DNA from: Rhizobiaceae bacterium
GTDB lineage: Bacteria; Pseudomonadota; Alphaproteobacteria; Rhizobiales; Rhizobiaceae
NCBI GenBank assembly: GCA_017643495.1
Contig: JAEPNK010000002.1
Location: forward strand, 372,001-436,000
DNA length: 64,000 nt
Reading direction: 5' to 3'
Positions 1-9,358 of this stretch are shown in pieces (position 1 is the stretch's first letter; the number at the start of each line of letters is the position of its first letter). Both the position numbers and the translations under genes were made by a program. The notes under the pieces are model-generated. The model saw only the letters and a program-made list of their open reading frames with translations, had not been told where the DNA came from and made no database searches.

Positions 1-677
1 AGGATCAACAGCCAGAACAACCTGTCCCGAACCACTTCACTCCGCGTCCAGTTGCGCGCTGAGGTTTTGGGCCCTTCGGGGCCATCCATCCCGGGAACAC
101 GTTCGACCCGCATCAACAGGTAAATAACCGGCAATGCGAACAGCAGCAGGAAGCCGGCAGAAAGAAACCAAGTCTCGCGCCAGCCAAATGTGAGCAACAA
201 TGAAATGAAGGCAACAGGTAATATGGCTTCACCGGCCTGATGTCCGATCACAGCCACGGAGACCGCACGTCCGCGTTGTGAAGAATACCACCTGCCCATG
301 GCAGTGAGGGACGTATGCGTCATCATCCCTTGCCCGAACAGGCGGAGAAAATACAGGACGACAACCAACAGAATGATCGAACCCGACAACCCCATGGCAA
401 TGCAGGCAAGAGCAAGTGCCGGGACGATCAGCAAAACGGTTTTCGATACGCTGGCAAAATCAACCAGCCGCCCGACATAGGGCAAACTCAAAGCGCTTCC
501 CAGAGTGGCAAGCATGTAAAGCAGGCCGAACTCTCCGTGACTGAGTTCATAATCCTCACGAATGCCTCCTGCTGACAGGGAAATGAAAAACGTCTGCCCG
601 AAAGACGAAAAAAATGTCAGCAGAAAGCCACCAGCAAGCCAGCGGGCATTCTCACGAAGAAAGCCGGAATAGGTCAT
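1..677 (-). CDS. MFS transporter, N-terminal part (cut by window edge)
   Basis: Inner-membrane major-facilitator transporter; only about the first 225 residues lie in the window. About six hydrophobic segments can be seen, followed at residues 190-218 by a polar loop rich in charged residues and proline, which fits the central cytoplasmic loop of a 12-helix MFS. A GRLVDF stretch at residues 69-74 sits where the MFS loop 2-3 motif is expected. The ATG at 677 was chosen because no earlier in-frame ATG, GTG or TTG was found between it and the end of nadE, 64 bp upstream on the same strand; the two may be co-transcribed. The substrate cannot be inferred. Confidence 0.8.
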   Translation of the reverse strand, partial: MTYSGFLRENARWLAGGFLLTFFSSFGQTFFISLSAGGIREDYELSHGEFGLLYMLATLGSALSLPYVGRLVDFASVSKTVLLIVPALALACIAMGLSGSIILLVVVLYFLRLFGQGMMTHTSLTAMGRWYSSQRGRAVSVAVIGHQAGEAILPVAFISLLLTFGWRETWFLSAGFLLLFALPVIYLLMRVERVPGMDGPEGPKTSARNWTRSEVVRDRLFWLLI

Positions 678-741
678 GAGCCAGGTTGCCTTCGCCGGAA
701 GATGTCTGTCCTGCCCTTCAACGGTTGCTTGATAAAGTGCA

Positions 742-2412
742 TCAATTGTTCCTGTACCGGTTCGTGATCGGGTACCGCCGGTCCCGCCCAAACTGTTTCG
801 GGGTGATTTTCACTCCCGGTGCAGACTGTCTTCGCTTGTATTCAGCGATGTAAAGCAAATGCTCGATCCGTTTGACAGTATCCCGGTCATGTCCTTTCTC
901 AACAATTTCGGACACAGCCATTTCCTTCTCAATCAGACATTCGAGAATATCGTCAAGCACAGGATACGGAGGCAGGGAATCCTGGTCTGTCTGGTCCGGT
1001 CTGAGTTCTGCCGAAGGTGCCTTGTCTATGATGTTGCGCGGTATGACTTCCCCGCCCGGCCCCAGGCAATCCGGCGGCACATGGCTGTTTCGCCACCCCG
1101 AGAGATCGTAAACCTGCATCTTGTACAGGTCCTTGATTGGGTTGTACCCACCATTCATGTCGCCATAAAGCGTAGCGTACCCCACCGACATTTCAGACTT
1201 GTTGCCGGTGGTGACCACCATTGATCCAAACTTGTTTGATACCGCCATGAGAATGGTACCACGTGTTCGCGATTGCAGGTTTTCTTCGGTGACACCTTCG
1301 TTCGTACCGGAAAACAGCTCCGACAGCGCACTTGTGAATCCCTTGACCGGTTGCTCTATCGGAACAGTTTCATACCGCACGCCAAGCGCCTTTGCGCAGG
1401 CAGCCGCATCATCCAGACTTTCCTGTGACGTGTAATCATAAGGCATCATGATGCAACGCACCCGCTCTTCCCCAAGCGCGTCCACGGCAATGGCAGCACA
1501 GATGGCCGAATCGATGCCACCGGAAAGTCCGAGAACAACATTCGCAAAACCGTTCTTGTTCACATAGTCACGCAATCCCATGACACAGGCACGCCAGTTT
1601 GCTTCCCGCTTGTCCGGCAAATTGGCTTTGACACCATCTTCGCAATACCAACCGTCTGTTCCGCGTTGCCATGTGGTAACAATTACGGCTTCCTCGAACT
1701 GGTTCATCTGAACTGCAAGATGATGATCGGCATTGATGACAAAAGAACCGCCGTCGAAAACCAGTTCATCCTGTCCACCAAGCTGGTTGAGATAGGCAAT
1801 CGGCAAGCCGCTTTCGATCACCTGTTTCAAAACCACCTGCTGCCGAACGTCCATCTTGTCGCTGTAGTAGGGTGAGCCATTGGGAACAAGAAGAAGCTCT
1901 GCTCCACTTTCGGCAAGCGTTTCGCAAACGCCAAGCTCCCCCCATATATCTTCACAGATGGGTACTCCGATCCGGACTCCCCTGACATTGACCGGACCAG
2001 GCATAGGGCCAACATCAAACACCCTTTTCTCATCAAATACACCGTAATTTGGCAGGTCTACCTTCAAGCGCCAGGTCTGCACCTTGCCTTCGTCCAGAAC
2101 CGCTATGGCGTTGAACAGTCCGGTCTCGTCCCGGTAGGGCGAACCGATGATCACCGCCGGCCCGCCATCTTCGGTATCCGTCGCCAGTTCCTGCACGGCA
2201 CTCATGCAATCGCGAATGAAAGCCGGTTTCAGCACTAGGTCTTCCGGCGGATATCCCGACAGGTACAACTCACTGAAAAGCACAAGGTCTGCCTTCATGC
2301 GTGCTGCATCTGCTCTCGCTTTTCGGGCTTTTTCAAGATTACCGCGGACATCACCCAGAACAGGGTTTATCTGGACGAGTGCAATACGGAGAATATCTGG
2401 ATTGTTGCTCAT
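742..2412 (-). CDS. nadE: Glutamine-dependent NAD+ synthetase
   Basis: Cytoplasmic last step of NAD+ synthesis: ATP-dependent amidation of deamido-NAD+ using glutamine as nitrogen source. The N-terminal nitrilase-fold glutaminase (about residues 5-270) shows the catalytic triad Glu48 (in LFSEL), Lys117 (in RLKVDLP) and Cys153 (in PICEDIW). The C-terminal synthetase domain carries the ATP-pyrophosphatase loop SGGIDS. The product is 556 residues, normal for the two-domain enzyme. The frame stays open to 2709, but homology begins at MSNNPDILR, so the ATG at 2412 is taken as start. A gene on the opposite strand starts at 2579, so the 166 bp between them should hold divergent promoters. Confidence 0.96.
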   Translation of the reverse strand: MSNNPDILRIALVQINPVLGDVRGNLEKARKARADAARMKADLVLFSELYLSGYPPEDLVLKPAFIRDCMSAVQELATDTEDGGPAVIIGSPYRDETGLFNAIAVLDEGKVQTWRLKVDLPNYGVFDEKRVFDVGPMPGPVNVRGVRIGVPICEDIWGELGVCETLAESGAELLLVPNGSPYYSDKMDVRQQVVLKQVIESGLPIAYLNQLGGQDELVFDGGSFVINADHHLAVQMNQFEEAVIVTTWQRGTDGWYCEDGVKANLPDKREANWRACVMGLRDYVNKNGFANVVLGLSGGIDSAICAAIAVDALGEERVRCIMMPYDYTSQESLDDAAACAKALGVRYETVPIEQPVKGFTSALSELFSGTNEGVTEENLQSRTRGTILMAVSNKFGSMVVTTGNKSEMSVGYATLYGDMNGGYNPIKDLYKMQVYDLSGWRNSHVPPDCLGPGGEVIPRNIIDKAPSAELRPDQTDQDSLPPYPVLDDILECLIEKEMAVSEIVEKGHDRDTVKRIEHLLYIAEYKRRQSAPGVKITPKQFGRDRRYPITNRYRNN

Positions 2413-2578
2413 GTCATGTGCCGTTGAGGATACAAACTCCTCTCTTAAAACGATAAACTGCTGCCAGCAATGCCAATTGCGTTTCTGAACACAACATGAA
2501 GGCAGCTTTCTGGAACGGTTCAGTACACCTTTCATACAAAGACACATCAACGCAGTGCCATACCTCAAGGAGTGAAAG

Positions 2579-3175
2579 ATGCTGAACATGAAACATGCCA
2601 GACCTGCGACTGCCCTTGCGCTTGCAATCAGTGTTTGTGCCGGAACCCTGGCACCTGTCAGTTCGGCTTTTGCACATGACCGGAACAATCCGGGTGCGCA
2701 CAATGGCAATTACCAGAACTGGAACAACAGAAAACACCGCCGTTTTCACGATCGTTATGGCCGTGGTGTCCGGGGAGAAAGGGCATTTCGCCAGCAGCAG
2801 GCAAAAGCAGCGAAGCGAAACAGGAAATCAGACAAGGGTGACCTGATCGCGGCAGGCATCATCGGGTTGGCAATTGGTGCGGTTATTGCCGGCTCAGCCA
2901 ACAGTCACTCCTCAAACAGCGGAGTTACATACAACTATCCCGAGCCGCAATATGATCCGCAACCTGTATATGAGCCTGTACCCAACCGGTATCAGCCGCA
3001 ATACAGAAGGCTTTCTGATGAACCAACTGTCATCCGGTATGAAGATACTGCATCGCTGGAACCGTGGACGCCGGGCTGGAGAAACTGGTGTGAAGCCAAT
3101 TACCGGTCGTTCAATCCGTCCACCGGTACATTTCGCGGATATGACGGGCTGGACCACTTCTGCGTACCCAAATAA
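2579..3175 (+). CDS. Exported BA14K-domain protein
   Basis: The 198-residue product has a signal peptide (residues 1-32, AFA before the predicted cut), a basic Asn/Arg/His-rich segment (33-86), a glycine-patterned hydrophobic helix (88-106) and a Pro/Tyr/Gln-rich linker. The C-terminus carries the BA14K motif: Cys171, NYRSFNPSTGTFRGYDG and Cys195. BA14K proteins of Brucella are surface immunoreactive proteins with lectin-like activity; that is family knowledge, the function here is inferred. A strong Shine-Dalgarno (AAGGAG at 2568-2573) precedes the ATG. The gene stands alone between divergent nadE and a terminator at 3199. Confidence 0.88.
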   Translation: MLNMKHARPATALALAISVCAGTLAPVSSAFAHDRNNPGAHNGNYQNWNNRKHRRFHDRYGRGVRGERAFRQQQAKAAKRNRKSDKGDLIAAGIIGLAIGAVIAGSANSHSSNSGVTYNYPEPQYDPQPVYEPVPNRYQPQYRRLSDEPTVIRYEDTASLEPWTPGWRNWCEANYRSFNPSTGTFRGYDGLDHFCVPK

Positions 3176-3198
3176 ATGATCGCCAATTGAAAAGGTCC

Positions 3199-3233
3199 GC
3201 GCCCCGCCCCCCCGGGGCGCAGATTGTTTTTTT
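3199..3233 (+). terminator. Intrinsic terminator of the BA14K gene
   Basis: A 7-bp perfect all-GC stem (GCGCCCC at 3199-3205, GGGGCGC at 3214-3220) with an 8-base loop is followed, after AGATTG, by seven T residues (3227-3233). It lies 23 bp after the BA14K stop. The T tract is only on the plus strand and overlaps the stop codon of the convergent aminotransferase gene. Confidence 0.85.
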
Positions 3234-4359
3234 ATTTCGACGTTTTCATTTCATCCAGAACTTCTGAAAAATGTTCCTCGAACAGGTCAAGCTCATGATC
3301 CAGACCAACACTGACCCTGATGCATCGGGCTAGCGGCTCCACGCCCGGCATACGAAGGAACACGCCTCTGGCGAGCATTCTGGACAGGATTTCACGGGCA
3401 TAATTGCTGTCGCGGCCGCAGTCTATTGTCACGAAGTTTGTGGCAGAGGGCAGCACCTCCAGTCCATGCGAATGTGCAATTTCCCCAATCCGGTTTCTTG
3501 CCTTTTCCACCCGGCCTTTGACATCCGCCAGATAAGCCTGGTCTTGAAGGGCTGCCAGGGCGCCACGCTGGGCTACCAGATTGACACCATAATGGTTACG
3601 CACCTTGTCAAACGCCGAAATCAATTCCGGATGGCCGATAACATAACCAATCCGCGCACCCGCCATGCCGTAAAGTTTTGAGAATGTACGAAACCGCAAG
3701 ACATTTTTGGCGGAAACATCAATCGGTGGCGCCACGCCATCAGGTGCTGCTTCGATATAGGCCTCATCAAGGGCGAGAATGGCTCCGGTCGGCAGGACAT
3801 TGATCATTTCCTGCATTTCCCCAGCGTCCCACCACGTCCCCATGGGATTGTTTGGATTGGAAAAATACACAATGGTTGCATTGGTTTCCTGTGCGGCAGC
3901 AAGCAGTCCGAACCGGTCTTCGCGATCTTGTACATAGGGAACAAGCCTCAGTGTGCCGCCCCTGGATTGAACATGAAAATTGAATGTTGGATAGGAACCC
4001 AGGGAACTGACGACATTGACACCCGGCTCCACAAACATCTGGCAAAGACAACCAAGCAAACCATCTATGCCCTCACCCACCACAATGTTTTCCAATTCCA
4101 CACCATGGAATTCTGCCAGCGCGGTTCGCAGGTCGTGATTGTCCGCGTCGCCATACTGCCATGAAATACCGGCAGCTTCCTGCATCGCAGCCAGTGCAGA
4201 GGGAGAAGGACCATAACAACTTTCATTGGCCCCTAGCCGGGCGCGAAAACGTATCCCGGACTGGCGTTCCTGTGTATCCGGCCCCACAAACGGAACCACG
4301 GACGGCAACTCGCGCACGATTTTGGTAAACGGTATGGACTGTTTGTCAGACAAGATCAT
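3232..4359 (-). CDS. HisC-like PLP-dependent aminotransferase
   Basis: Class I/II fold aminotransferase closest in pattern to histidinol-phosphate aminotransferase; 375 residues. Visible landmarks are LGANES (residues 42-47), the PNNPMG loop near 169-174, Asp198 and Tyr201 in ALDEAY, the PLP-binding lysine Lys228 in TFSKLYGMAG, and the downstream arginine in ARIGY. The frame is open to 4437, but homology starts at about MILSDKQSIPF, so the ATG at 4359 is preferred. No other his gene is nearby, so it may be a second HisC-like enzyme acting on aromatic or other amino acids; this is inference. It converges on the BA14K gene. Confidence 0.87.
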   Translation of the reverse strand: MILSDKQSIPFTKIVRELPSVVPFVGPDTQERQSGIRFRARLGANESCYGPSPSALAAMQEAAGISWQYGDADNHDLRTALAEFHGVELENIVVGEGIDGLLGCLCQMFVEPGVNVVSSLGSYPTFNFHVQSRGGTLRLVPYVQDREDRFGLLAAAQETNATIVYFSNPNNPMGTWWDAGEMQEMINVLPTGAILALDEAYIEAAPDGVAPPIDVSAKNVLRFRTFSKLYGMAGARIGYVIGHPELISAFDKVRNHYGVNLVAQRGALAALQDQAYLADVKGRVEKARNRIGEIAHSHGLEVLPSATNFVTIDCGRDSNYAREILSRMLARGVFLRMPGVEPLARCIRVSVGLDHELDLFEEHFSEVLDEMKTSK

Positions 4360-4527
4360 ATCTCCATAGCTGGCTGGATTGACCATAGAACACAGACCAC
4401 GCGGTTTTCCAAGATATGCAGTCAGCATGAACAACACGGACTGAACCGGACTACGGAACGTTGAATTTTCGCCTATTCATTGACCGACACACTCCATGCC
4501 CTTGTTTGTTTGCAATCTCACGCCTAA

Positions 4528-5088
4528 ATGCACCGCATGAAAACTTCTGAAGCAGAAATACTGATTGTTCCCGGATACAAGGGTGCGAATGAAGACCATT
4601 GGCAAAGCCGCTGGGAACGCAACATTACCTCTGCCCGGCGCGTCGCCATGGGCGACTGGCACAAACCTGTCTTTGAGGACTGGCGGAACAACCTGCTGGC
4701 CGAGATAGCAAAGGCCACCAAACCGGTCATTCTGGTGGGGCATTCCATCGGTTCGCAGGTTATTGTCCAGGCTTCCAAGGACCTGCCAACCCCTGTCGCC
4801 GGCGCCCTGCTGGTTGCTCCTCCCGATGTCGAGAACCCGGCGATAAGGCCCAGACATCTTTTGACATTCGGTCCCGCGCTGACTGATCCGTTACCGTTTC
4901 CATCGGTCACCATTGCCAGCCGGAACGATCACTTCTGTGCTTATGACAAGGCCGAGCAAATGGCTGCAGACTGGGGGTCACTTTTCATGGATGCCGGTGA
5001 GAGCGGCCATATCAACCATGAATCCGGGCACGGACCCTGGCCAGAGGGGCTGATGGTTTTCAGCAAGTTCCTGAAGAACCTGAAATAA
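4528..5088 (+). CDS. RBBP9/YdeN-family serine hydrolase
   Basis: Small 186-residue alpha/beta hydrolase. The start has the family opening LIVPGYKGANEDHWQSRWE (residues 12-30), the nucleophile elbow is GHSIGS with Ser73, and the acid and base are probably Asp134 (SRNDHF) and a histidine in the GHINHESGHGP segment (residues 160-170). Family members are small cytoplasmic serine hydrolases of poorly known substrate. It may start at MHRM or at the second Met (MKTSEAE). No signal peptide is seen. It precedes the glutathionyl-hydroquinone reductase gene by 85 bp on the same strand. Confidence 0.88.
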   Translation: MHRMKTSEAEILIVPGYKGANEDHWQSRWERNITSARRVAMGDWHKPVFEDWRNNLLAEIAKATKPVILVGHSIGSQVIVQASKDLPTPVAGALLVAPPDVENPAIRPRHLLTFGPALTDPLPFPSVTIASRNDHFCAYDKAEQMAADWGSLFMDAGESGHINHESGHGPWPEGLMVFSKFLKNLK

Positions 5089-5173
5089 GGAATGGAACCT
5101 CCCGCCCTGCCCGCCGGAACGATACTGGCCTTTGCCGGTTTAAACAGAACAAGGATGGAAAGGACAGGTTCAC

Positions 5174-6145
5174 ATGGGTCTCTTGGTAGACGGACAGTGG
5201 AAAGACAAATGGTACGATACAGATTCCAATGACGGTAAATTTGAACGTCAGGAATCCGGGTATCGCAACTGGATCACACCTCATGGTGAAGCCGGACCGA
5301 ACGGTAAAGACGGGTTTGCAGCCGAAAAAGACCGTTATCACATGTATGTTTCATATGCCTGTCCGTGGGCACACCGTGCCCTGATATTCCGTGAACTCAA
5401 GGGACTGCAGGAGATAATCCCGATATCTGTCGTCAACTGGTTCATGGGTGAAAACGGCTGGAGTTTTGAACCCGGACCGGGGGTGGTTGAAGATCCGGTA
5501 CACGACGCGGAATTTCTCCATGAAGTCTATACGGCCGCAAATCCGGATTTTACGGGTCGCGTCACTGTTCCGCTTATCTGGGACAAGAAACTCGGAACCA
5601 TCGTCAACAATGAATCATCGGAAATAATCCGGATGTTCAATTCGGCCTTCGACGAGATTGGTGCGAAAGAGGGTGATTACTACCCCGAAGAATTGCGCGG
5701 CGAGATCGATGATATCAATGAACGTGTCTATCACACGGTCAACAATGGCGTGTACAAAGCCGGCTTTGCGACCAAGACGAAGGCATATGAAGAAGCCGTA
5801 CAACCCCTCTTTGGAAGCCTGGACTGGCTGGAAGACATTCTTTCAGAAAAACGATATCTGACTGGTGACCGGATAACCGAAGCGGACTGGCGCCTGTTTA
5901 CAACACTGGTCCGGTTTGATCCGGTTTATGTAGGCCATTTCAAATGCAATGTTCGACGGATTGCTGATTACCCCAACCTGTCAGGATATTTGCTGGATTT
6001 GTACCAAATGCCGGGGATAGCCGGAACGGTACACATGGACCACATTAAAAATCACTACTATCAAAGCCACAAGACGATTAACCCGTCAGGGATAGTGCCG
6101 ATCGGACCTCATCTGGACTATGAACGTCCACACGGACGTGACTAA
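5174..6145 (+). CDS. Glutathionyl-hydroquinone reductase (Xi-class GST, YqjG/ECM4 family)
   Basis: Predicted to remove glutathione from glutathionyl-hydroquinones, a cytoplasmic clean-up step in quinone metabolism. The 323-residue product has the Xi-class N-terminus GLLVDGQW and the catalytic CPWA motif with Cys63 (YACPWAHRAL), and in the C-terminal helical domain RITEADWRLFTTLVRFD and a final PHLDYERPH close to the C-terminus, all typical of the YqjG family. Length is normal. The ATG at 5174 follows an AAGGATGGAAAGGA-rich leader that supplies the ribosome site. It converges on the aldolase gene at 6180. Confidence 0.94.
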   Translation: MGLLVDGQWKDKWYDTDSNDGKFERQESGYRNWITPHGEAGPNGKDGFAAEKDRYHMYVSYACPWAHRALIFRELKGLQEIIPISVVNWFMGENGWSFEPGPGVVEDPVHDAEFLHEVYTAANPDFTGRVTVPLIWDKKLGTIVNNESSEIIRMFNSAFDEIGAKEGDYYPEELRGEIDDINERVYHTVNNGVYKAGFATKTKAYEEAVQPLFGSLDWLEDILSEKRYLTGDRITEADWRLFTTLVRFDPVYVGHFKCNVRRIADYPNLSGYLLDLYQMPGIAGTVHMDHIKNHYYQSHKTINPSGIVPIGPHLDYERPHGRD

Positions 6146-6179
6146 CTCACTCAGACAACAAAAGTGATCTTGAATAAGA

Positions 6180-6944
6180 TCAGAAGTCGGTTCGGGACAG
6201 TATGTCTGCGGCCCCCGCTTGAACCAGTGAACTGTCCATGGCGACAGAAATCAGCCGGTATCCGAAATCATGGCACTTTCGGGCGTGTGCCGGGTTCAGG
6301 GTGAAAGCAGCGGCAATCTTGCCGGCAGCGCGTGTACGCTTGGCTATATCCTCCACAAGCCCGATCGTCCCATCCCCATACTGGTCCGGCAAAGGATTTC
6401 CGGTTACAAAAATAGAAAAGTCGGACGGCCCCATCAGGATGCCGTCAATCCCGTCAATTGCCAGAATGTCATCCAGATTGTCATAAGCCTCCCGTGTTTC
6501 AATCTGGGCAAGTGCAAGCGTTTGCTCATTGGCGGCAAGAACATATTCTTCGACAGACATGCCATACAGGGAGGCAGCATGCCGGGGTGCATAGGATCGT
6601 GAGCCGGTACCCGGATATTTTGCTGACTGGGCAAAGCGCAATGCATCGTCTGCATTGTTGATCATTGGTGCAACGACACCCAGCGCACCAAAATCCAGCA
6701 CTCTTTGAACAAGATCCCAGCGGTCAAGCGGAAGACGAACCAGAGGTGACTTTCCAACCTGCGCCACTTGCTGGATGCAATTCAGGAGACTCGCCTCGTC
6801 ATGAAAGCCGTGTTGCGCATCCAGCACCAGCGCATCAAAGCCCTGGTTTGCCACATGCCTTGTCAGCAAACCGTCCGCATAGCCACACCAGCAGGCAATG
6901 ACCTTGCCATCCCCTGCAAGCGCGTCTTGTAGACGAGAGATCAT
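6180..6944 (-). CDS. HpcH/HpaI family aldolase
   Basis: Class II metal-dependent aldolase of the 4-hydroxy-2-oxoheptanedioate aldolase type, which cleaves or forms 4-hydroxy-2-oxo acids with pyruvate. The 254-residue length matches, and the active-site residues fall at the same numbers as in E. coli HpaI: His45 (LDAQHG), Arg70 (LVRLP), metal ligands Glu149 (QIET) and Asp175 (GPSDFS). No aromatic-catabolism genes are adjacent, so the natural substrate may be a different oxo acid. Its ATG overlaps the stop of the upstream DUF1476 gene by four bases (ATGA), so translation is probably coupled. Confidence 0.92.
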   Translation of the reverse strand: MISRLQDALAGDGKVIACWCGYADGLLTRHVANQGFDALVLDAQHGFHDEASLLNCIQQVAQVGKSPLVRLPLDRWDLVQRVLDFGALGVVAPMINNADDALRFAQSAKYPGTGSRSYAPRHAASLYGMSVEEYVLAANEQTLALAQIETREAYDNLDDILAIDGIDGILMGPSDFSIFVTGNPLPDQYGDGTIGLVEDIAKRTRAAGKIAAAFTLNPAHARKCHDFGYRLISVAMDSSLVQAGAADILSRTDF

Positions 6945-7264
6945 TTGTCGTTCTTGATCTGGTCTACGGCCTCTTTCATCATGTTTGCCATGGCAGTACG
7001 TATTTCGGCGTCAGACTGTTCAACGCCTGCATTGTCGAAATCCTGGCGGATTTTCCGGAACACATCTTCCTCGCCCGGCTCATCAAAATCGGAGCGGACA
7101 ACTTCCTTGGCATATTCTGCCGCTTCGTCACCACTTTTTCCCAGCATTCCGGCTGCCCAGATACCCAAAAGCTTGTTGCGCCGTGCTTCGGCCTTGAATT
7201 GTAGCTCTGCATCGTGGGCAAACTTGTTTTCATATGCGTCGCCGCGATCGTCCATTCCGCTCAT
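6941..7264 (-). CDS. DUF1476 protein, F1F0-ATPase zeta (inhibitor) subunit
   Basis: The 107-residue, charged, helical product opens with MDDRGDAYENKFAHD and contains ARRNKLLGIWAAGMLG, the signature of the alphaproteobacterial DUF1476 family. In Paracoccus the family member is the zeta subunit that plugs the F1 motor and blocks ATP hydrolysis; assignment here is by family. There is no signal peptide. The start could be MSGMDD or MDDRG. The ATGGGAATCTCCTCATGG-side leader, read on the minus strand, has GAGGAGATTCCC before the ATG. It is the first gene of a two-gene unit with the aldolase. Confidence 0.9.
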   Translation of the reverse strand: MSGMDDRGDAYENKFAHDAELQFKAEARRNKLLGIWAAGMLGKSGDEAAEYAKEVVRSDFDEPGEEDVFRKIRQDFDNAGVEQSDAEIRTAMANMMKEAVDQIKNDK

Positions 7265-7518
7265 GGGAATCTCCTCATGGTTTCAATTCATCGCTGTATA
7301 TAGCCACCGGCCTGGAGGATTTGAAGGAGAAAGGTGAAAAAACAGGTTTTGATTTGCTGCCAATTTATGTGGGATTCCCGAAGCCGTTTATTGTGAAAAA
7401 CCACAACTTGGCGTAATGCTCTTGTGAAAATGGGATTGCTGGTGCGATTCACGCCCTGCACCCGCTATGCGCACCATGGTTGCGCGACAAAATCTGAGAC
7501 CGATCGGAAACAGACAGC

Positions 7519-8349
7519 ATGAAAAAACGCCGCCGAATTTATGAGGGCAAGGCCAAGATACTCTATGAAGGTCCTGAGCCGGGCACCTTGGTGCAGTTCT
7601 TCAAGGACGATGCCACAGCCTACAACAAGAAAATGCATGAAATCATGGACGGCAAGGGAGTGCTGAACAACCGCATTTCTGAGCACATATTCAAGCAGAT
7701 GAACCGGATCGGCATACCGAACCATTTCATCAAGCGCCTCAATATGCGCGAGCAGCTTATCAAGGAAGTCGAGATTATTCCGGTTGAGGTTGTCGTGCGA
7801 AACATAGCGGCAGGCACCATCTGTGACCGCTTGGGACTGACCGAAGGAGAGGTTCTGCCACGCTCGATCATCGAATTTTTCTACAAGAAAGACGAGTTGA
7901 ACGATCCATTGGTTTCCGAAGAACACGTCACCGCATTCGGATGGGCATCACCGCAGGAAATCGACGACATGATGGCGCTGGCCATTCGGGTCAACGACTT
8001 CCTGTCCGGACTGTTTCTCGGTATCGGAGTCCAACTCGTCGATTTCAAACTGGAATTCGGCCGCCATGTTGAGGATGACATGGTGCGTATCATCGTTGCA
8101 GATGAAATATCCCCCGATTCCTGCCGTCTCTGGGACATAAATACACGCGAGAAAATGGACAAGGACCGTTTCCGCAAAAGCCTCGGCGGAATGATAGAAG
8201 CCTATCGGGAAATTGCCACTCGCCTCGGCCTGATGCAGGAAATGGAACCAACGCGCGGCTCGGGCCCGGTTCTTGTTGCAAGCAATGACGGCAAGAACGT
8301 TGGCAAACAGGAAAGTGGCGACAAGGAAAACGGAGACAAGGGAAAATGA
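7519..8349 (+). CDS. purC: SAICAR synthetase
   Basis: ATP-dependent ligation of aspartate to CAIR in de novo purine synthesis, cytoplasmic. Motifs include [11 protein letters not shown] at residues 8-18, [29 protein letters not shown], and VDFKLEFG with [12 protein letters not shown]. The core ends near residue 250; residues 253-276 form a hydrophilic Gly/Lys/Asp-rich tail ([17 protein letters not shown]) not needed for the fold. The gene begins a purC-purS-purQ run; its stop overlaps the purS start by four bases. The 254 bp between it and the divergent DUF1476 gene must hold its promoter, but I see no clear consensus. Confidence 0.97.
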   Translation: MKKRRRIYEGKAKILYEGPEPGTLVQFFKDDATAYNKKMHEIMDGKGVLNNRISEHIFKQMNRIGIPNHFIKRLNMREQLIKEVEIIPVEVVVRNIAAGTICDRLGLTEGEVLPRSIIEFFYKKDELNDPLVSEEHVTAFGWASPQEIDDMMALAIRVNDFLSGLFLGIGVQLVDFKLEFGRHVEDDMVRIIVADEISPDSCRLWDINTREKMDKDRFRKSLGGMIEAYREIATRLGLMQEMEPTRGSGPVLVASNDGKNVGKQESGDKENGDKGK

Positions 8350-8591
8350 TCAAGGCCCGTGTGACCGTGACACTGAAGAACGGCGTGCTTGACCCTCAGG
8401 GCAAGGCAATTGAAGGTGGCCTGCATTCGCTTGGCTTCGAGGATGTTGCATCTGTGCGCCAGGGAAAGGTTTTTGACATGGCAGTAGACACGTCTGATGC
8501 CGGACAGGCAGAAAAAGACCTGGCCGCCATGTGTGAAAAGCTCTTGGCCAATACAGTCATAGAGAACTACAATGTGGAAATTATTGGTTGA
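8346..8591 (+). CDS. purS: FGAM synthase subunit PurS
   Basis: Small 81-residue subunit of the three-part formylglycinamidine ribonucleotide synthase (PurS-PurQ-PurL). It has the family pattern: [19 protein letters not shown] at the start, then a LGF-V-VRQGK segment and the C-terminal [12 protein letters not shown]. It bridges PurL and PurQ and helps ammonia transfer. ATGA overlap with purC indicates coupled translation; purQ starts 86 bp later. Confidence 0.96.
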   Translation: MIKARVTVTLKNGVLDPQGKAIEGGLHSLGFEDVASVRQGKVFDMAVDTSDAGQAEKDLAAMCEKLLANTVIENYNVEIIG

Positions 8592-8677
8592 GCCTGCATA
8601 GCAATCTGCAAAGCGCCCCATTGGGTTCATAATCCCGGCTCATATAGTCTGACAGGTAAACCGGCAGGTATACATTC

Positions 8678-9358
8678 ATGAAAGCATGCGTCATCCAGTT
8701 CCCGGGATCCAATCGGGACCGAGACATGATCTCTGCACTTCACAAGATTGGCGGTGAAAAGCCTGATCTTGTCTGGCACACGGATACACAGCTTCCGCCC
8801 ACTGATCTTGTTGTTGTACCAGGCGGCTTTTCCTATGGCGACTATCTGAGATCCGGTGCGATTGCGGCACGTTCACCCATCATGAATGAAGTCTGCAAGG
8901 CTGCCGAGAACGGTGTTCGCGTAATGGGTGTGTGTAACGGCTTTCAGATCCTGACTGAGGTTGGGTTGCTTCCAGGTGCACTAATGCGCAATGCGGGCCT
9001 GCGCTTTGTTTGCAAAAGCGTGATGCTGAAAGTGGAAAATGCCGATACCGCTTTTACCCGGCTCTATTCTGCAGGAGAAACAATCCCCTGCCCTGTCGCC
9101 CATCATGACGGCAATTATTTTGCAGACAGTGAAACCCTGAAGCAGATTGAGGATAACGGACAAGTGGTTTTCCGCTATGCGGAAGGTACCAATCCAAACG
9201 GATCAATCAATGACATTGCAGGAATTGTGAACAAGCAAGGCAATGTTTTGGGCATGATGCCACATCCAGAAAACCTTATTGAATCTGACCATGGCGGCGA
9301 AAACGGCAGACTGCTCTTTGAAAGTGCCATGGAGATTGCAGAAGCGAGGGCCGCATAG
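8678..9358 (+). CDS. purQ: FGAM synthase glutaminase subunit PurQ
   Basis: Class I glutamine amidotransferase that supplies ammonia to PurL. The nucleophile is Cys86 in GVCNGFQ, with the oxyanion-side motif [15 protein letters not shown] (residues 47-61) and the catalytic His/Glu pair in MMPHPEN near residue 200. At 226 residues it is the stand-alone short form that needs PurS and PurL as separate proteins. Both are in this window, PurL 2.3 kb downstream beyond an inserted MocR gene. Confidence 0.97.
   Translation: MKACVIQFPGSNRDRDMISALHKIGGEKPDLVWHTDTQLPPTDLVVVPGGFSYGDYLRSGAIAARSPIMNEVCKAAENGVRVMGVCNGFQILTEVGLLPGALMRNAGLRFVCKSVMLKVENADTAFTRLYSAGETIPCPVAHHDGNYFADSETLKQIEDNGQVVFRYAEGTNPNGSINDIAGIVNKQGNVLGMMPHPENLIESDHGGENGRLLFESAMEIAEARAA

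Noticed and set aside
2413-2709. N-terminal extension of the nadE frame by 99 codons
   Set aside because: The added residues have no NAD synthetase homology and overlap the start region of the divergent BA14K gene; the conserved start is at 2412.
6165-6182. Short hairpin TGATCTT/AAGATCA between two convergent genes
   Set aside because: Only seven AT-rich base pairs without a T-run; too weak to call a terminator.
7265-7518. Purine riboswitch or other RNA element before purC
   Set aside because: No recognisable aptamer core or terminator/antiterminator pair; only an ordinary divergent spacer is visible.
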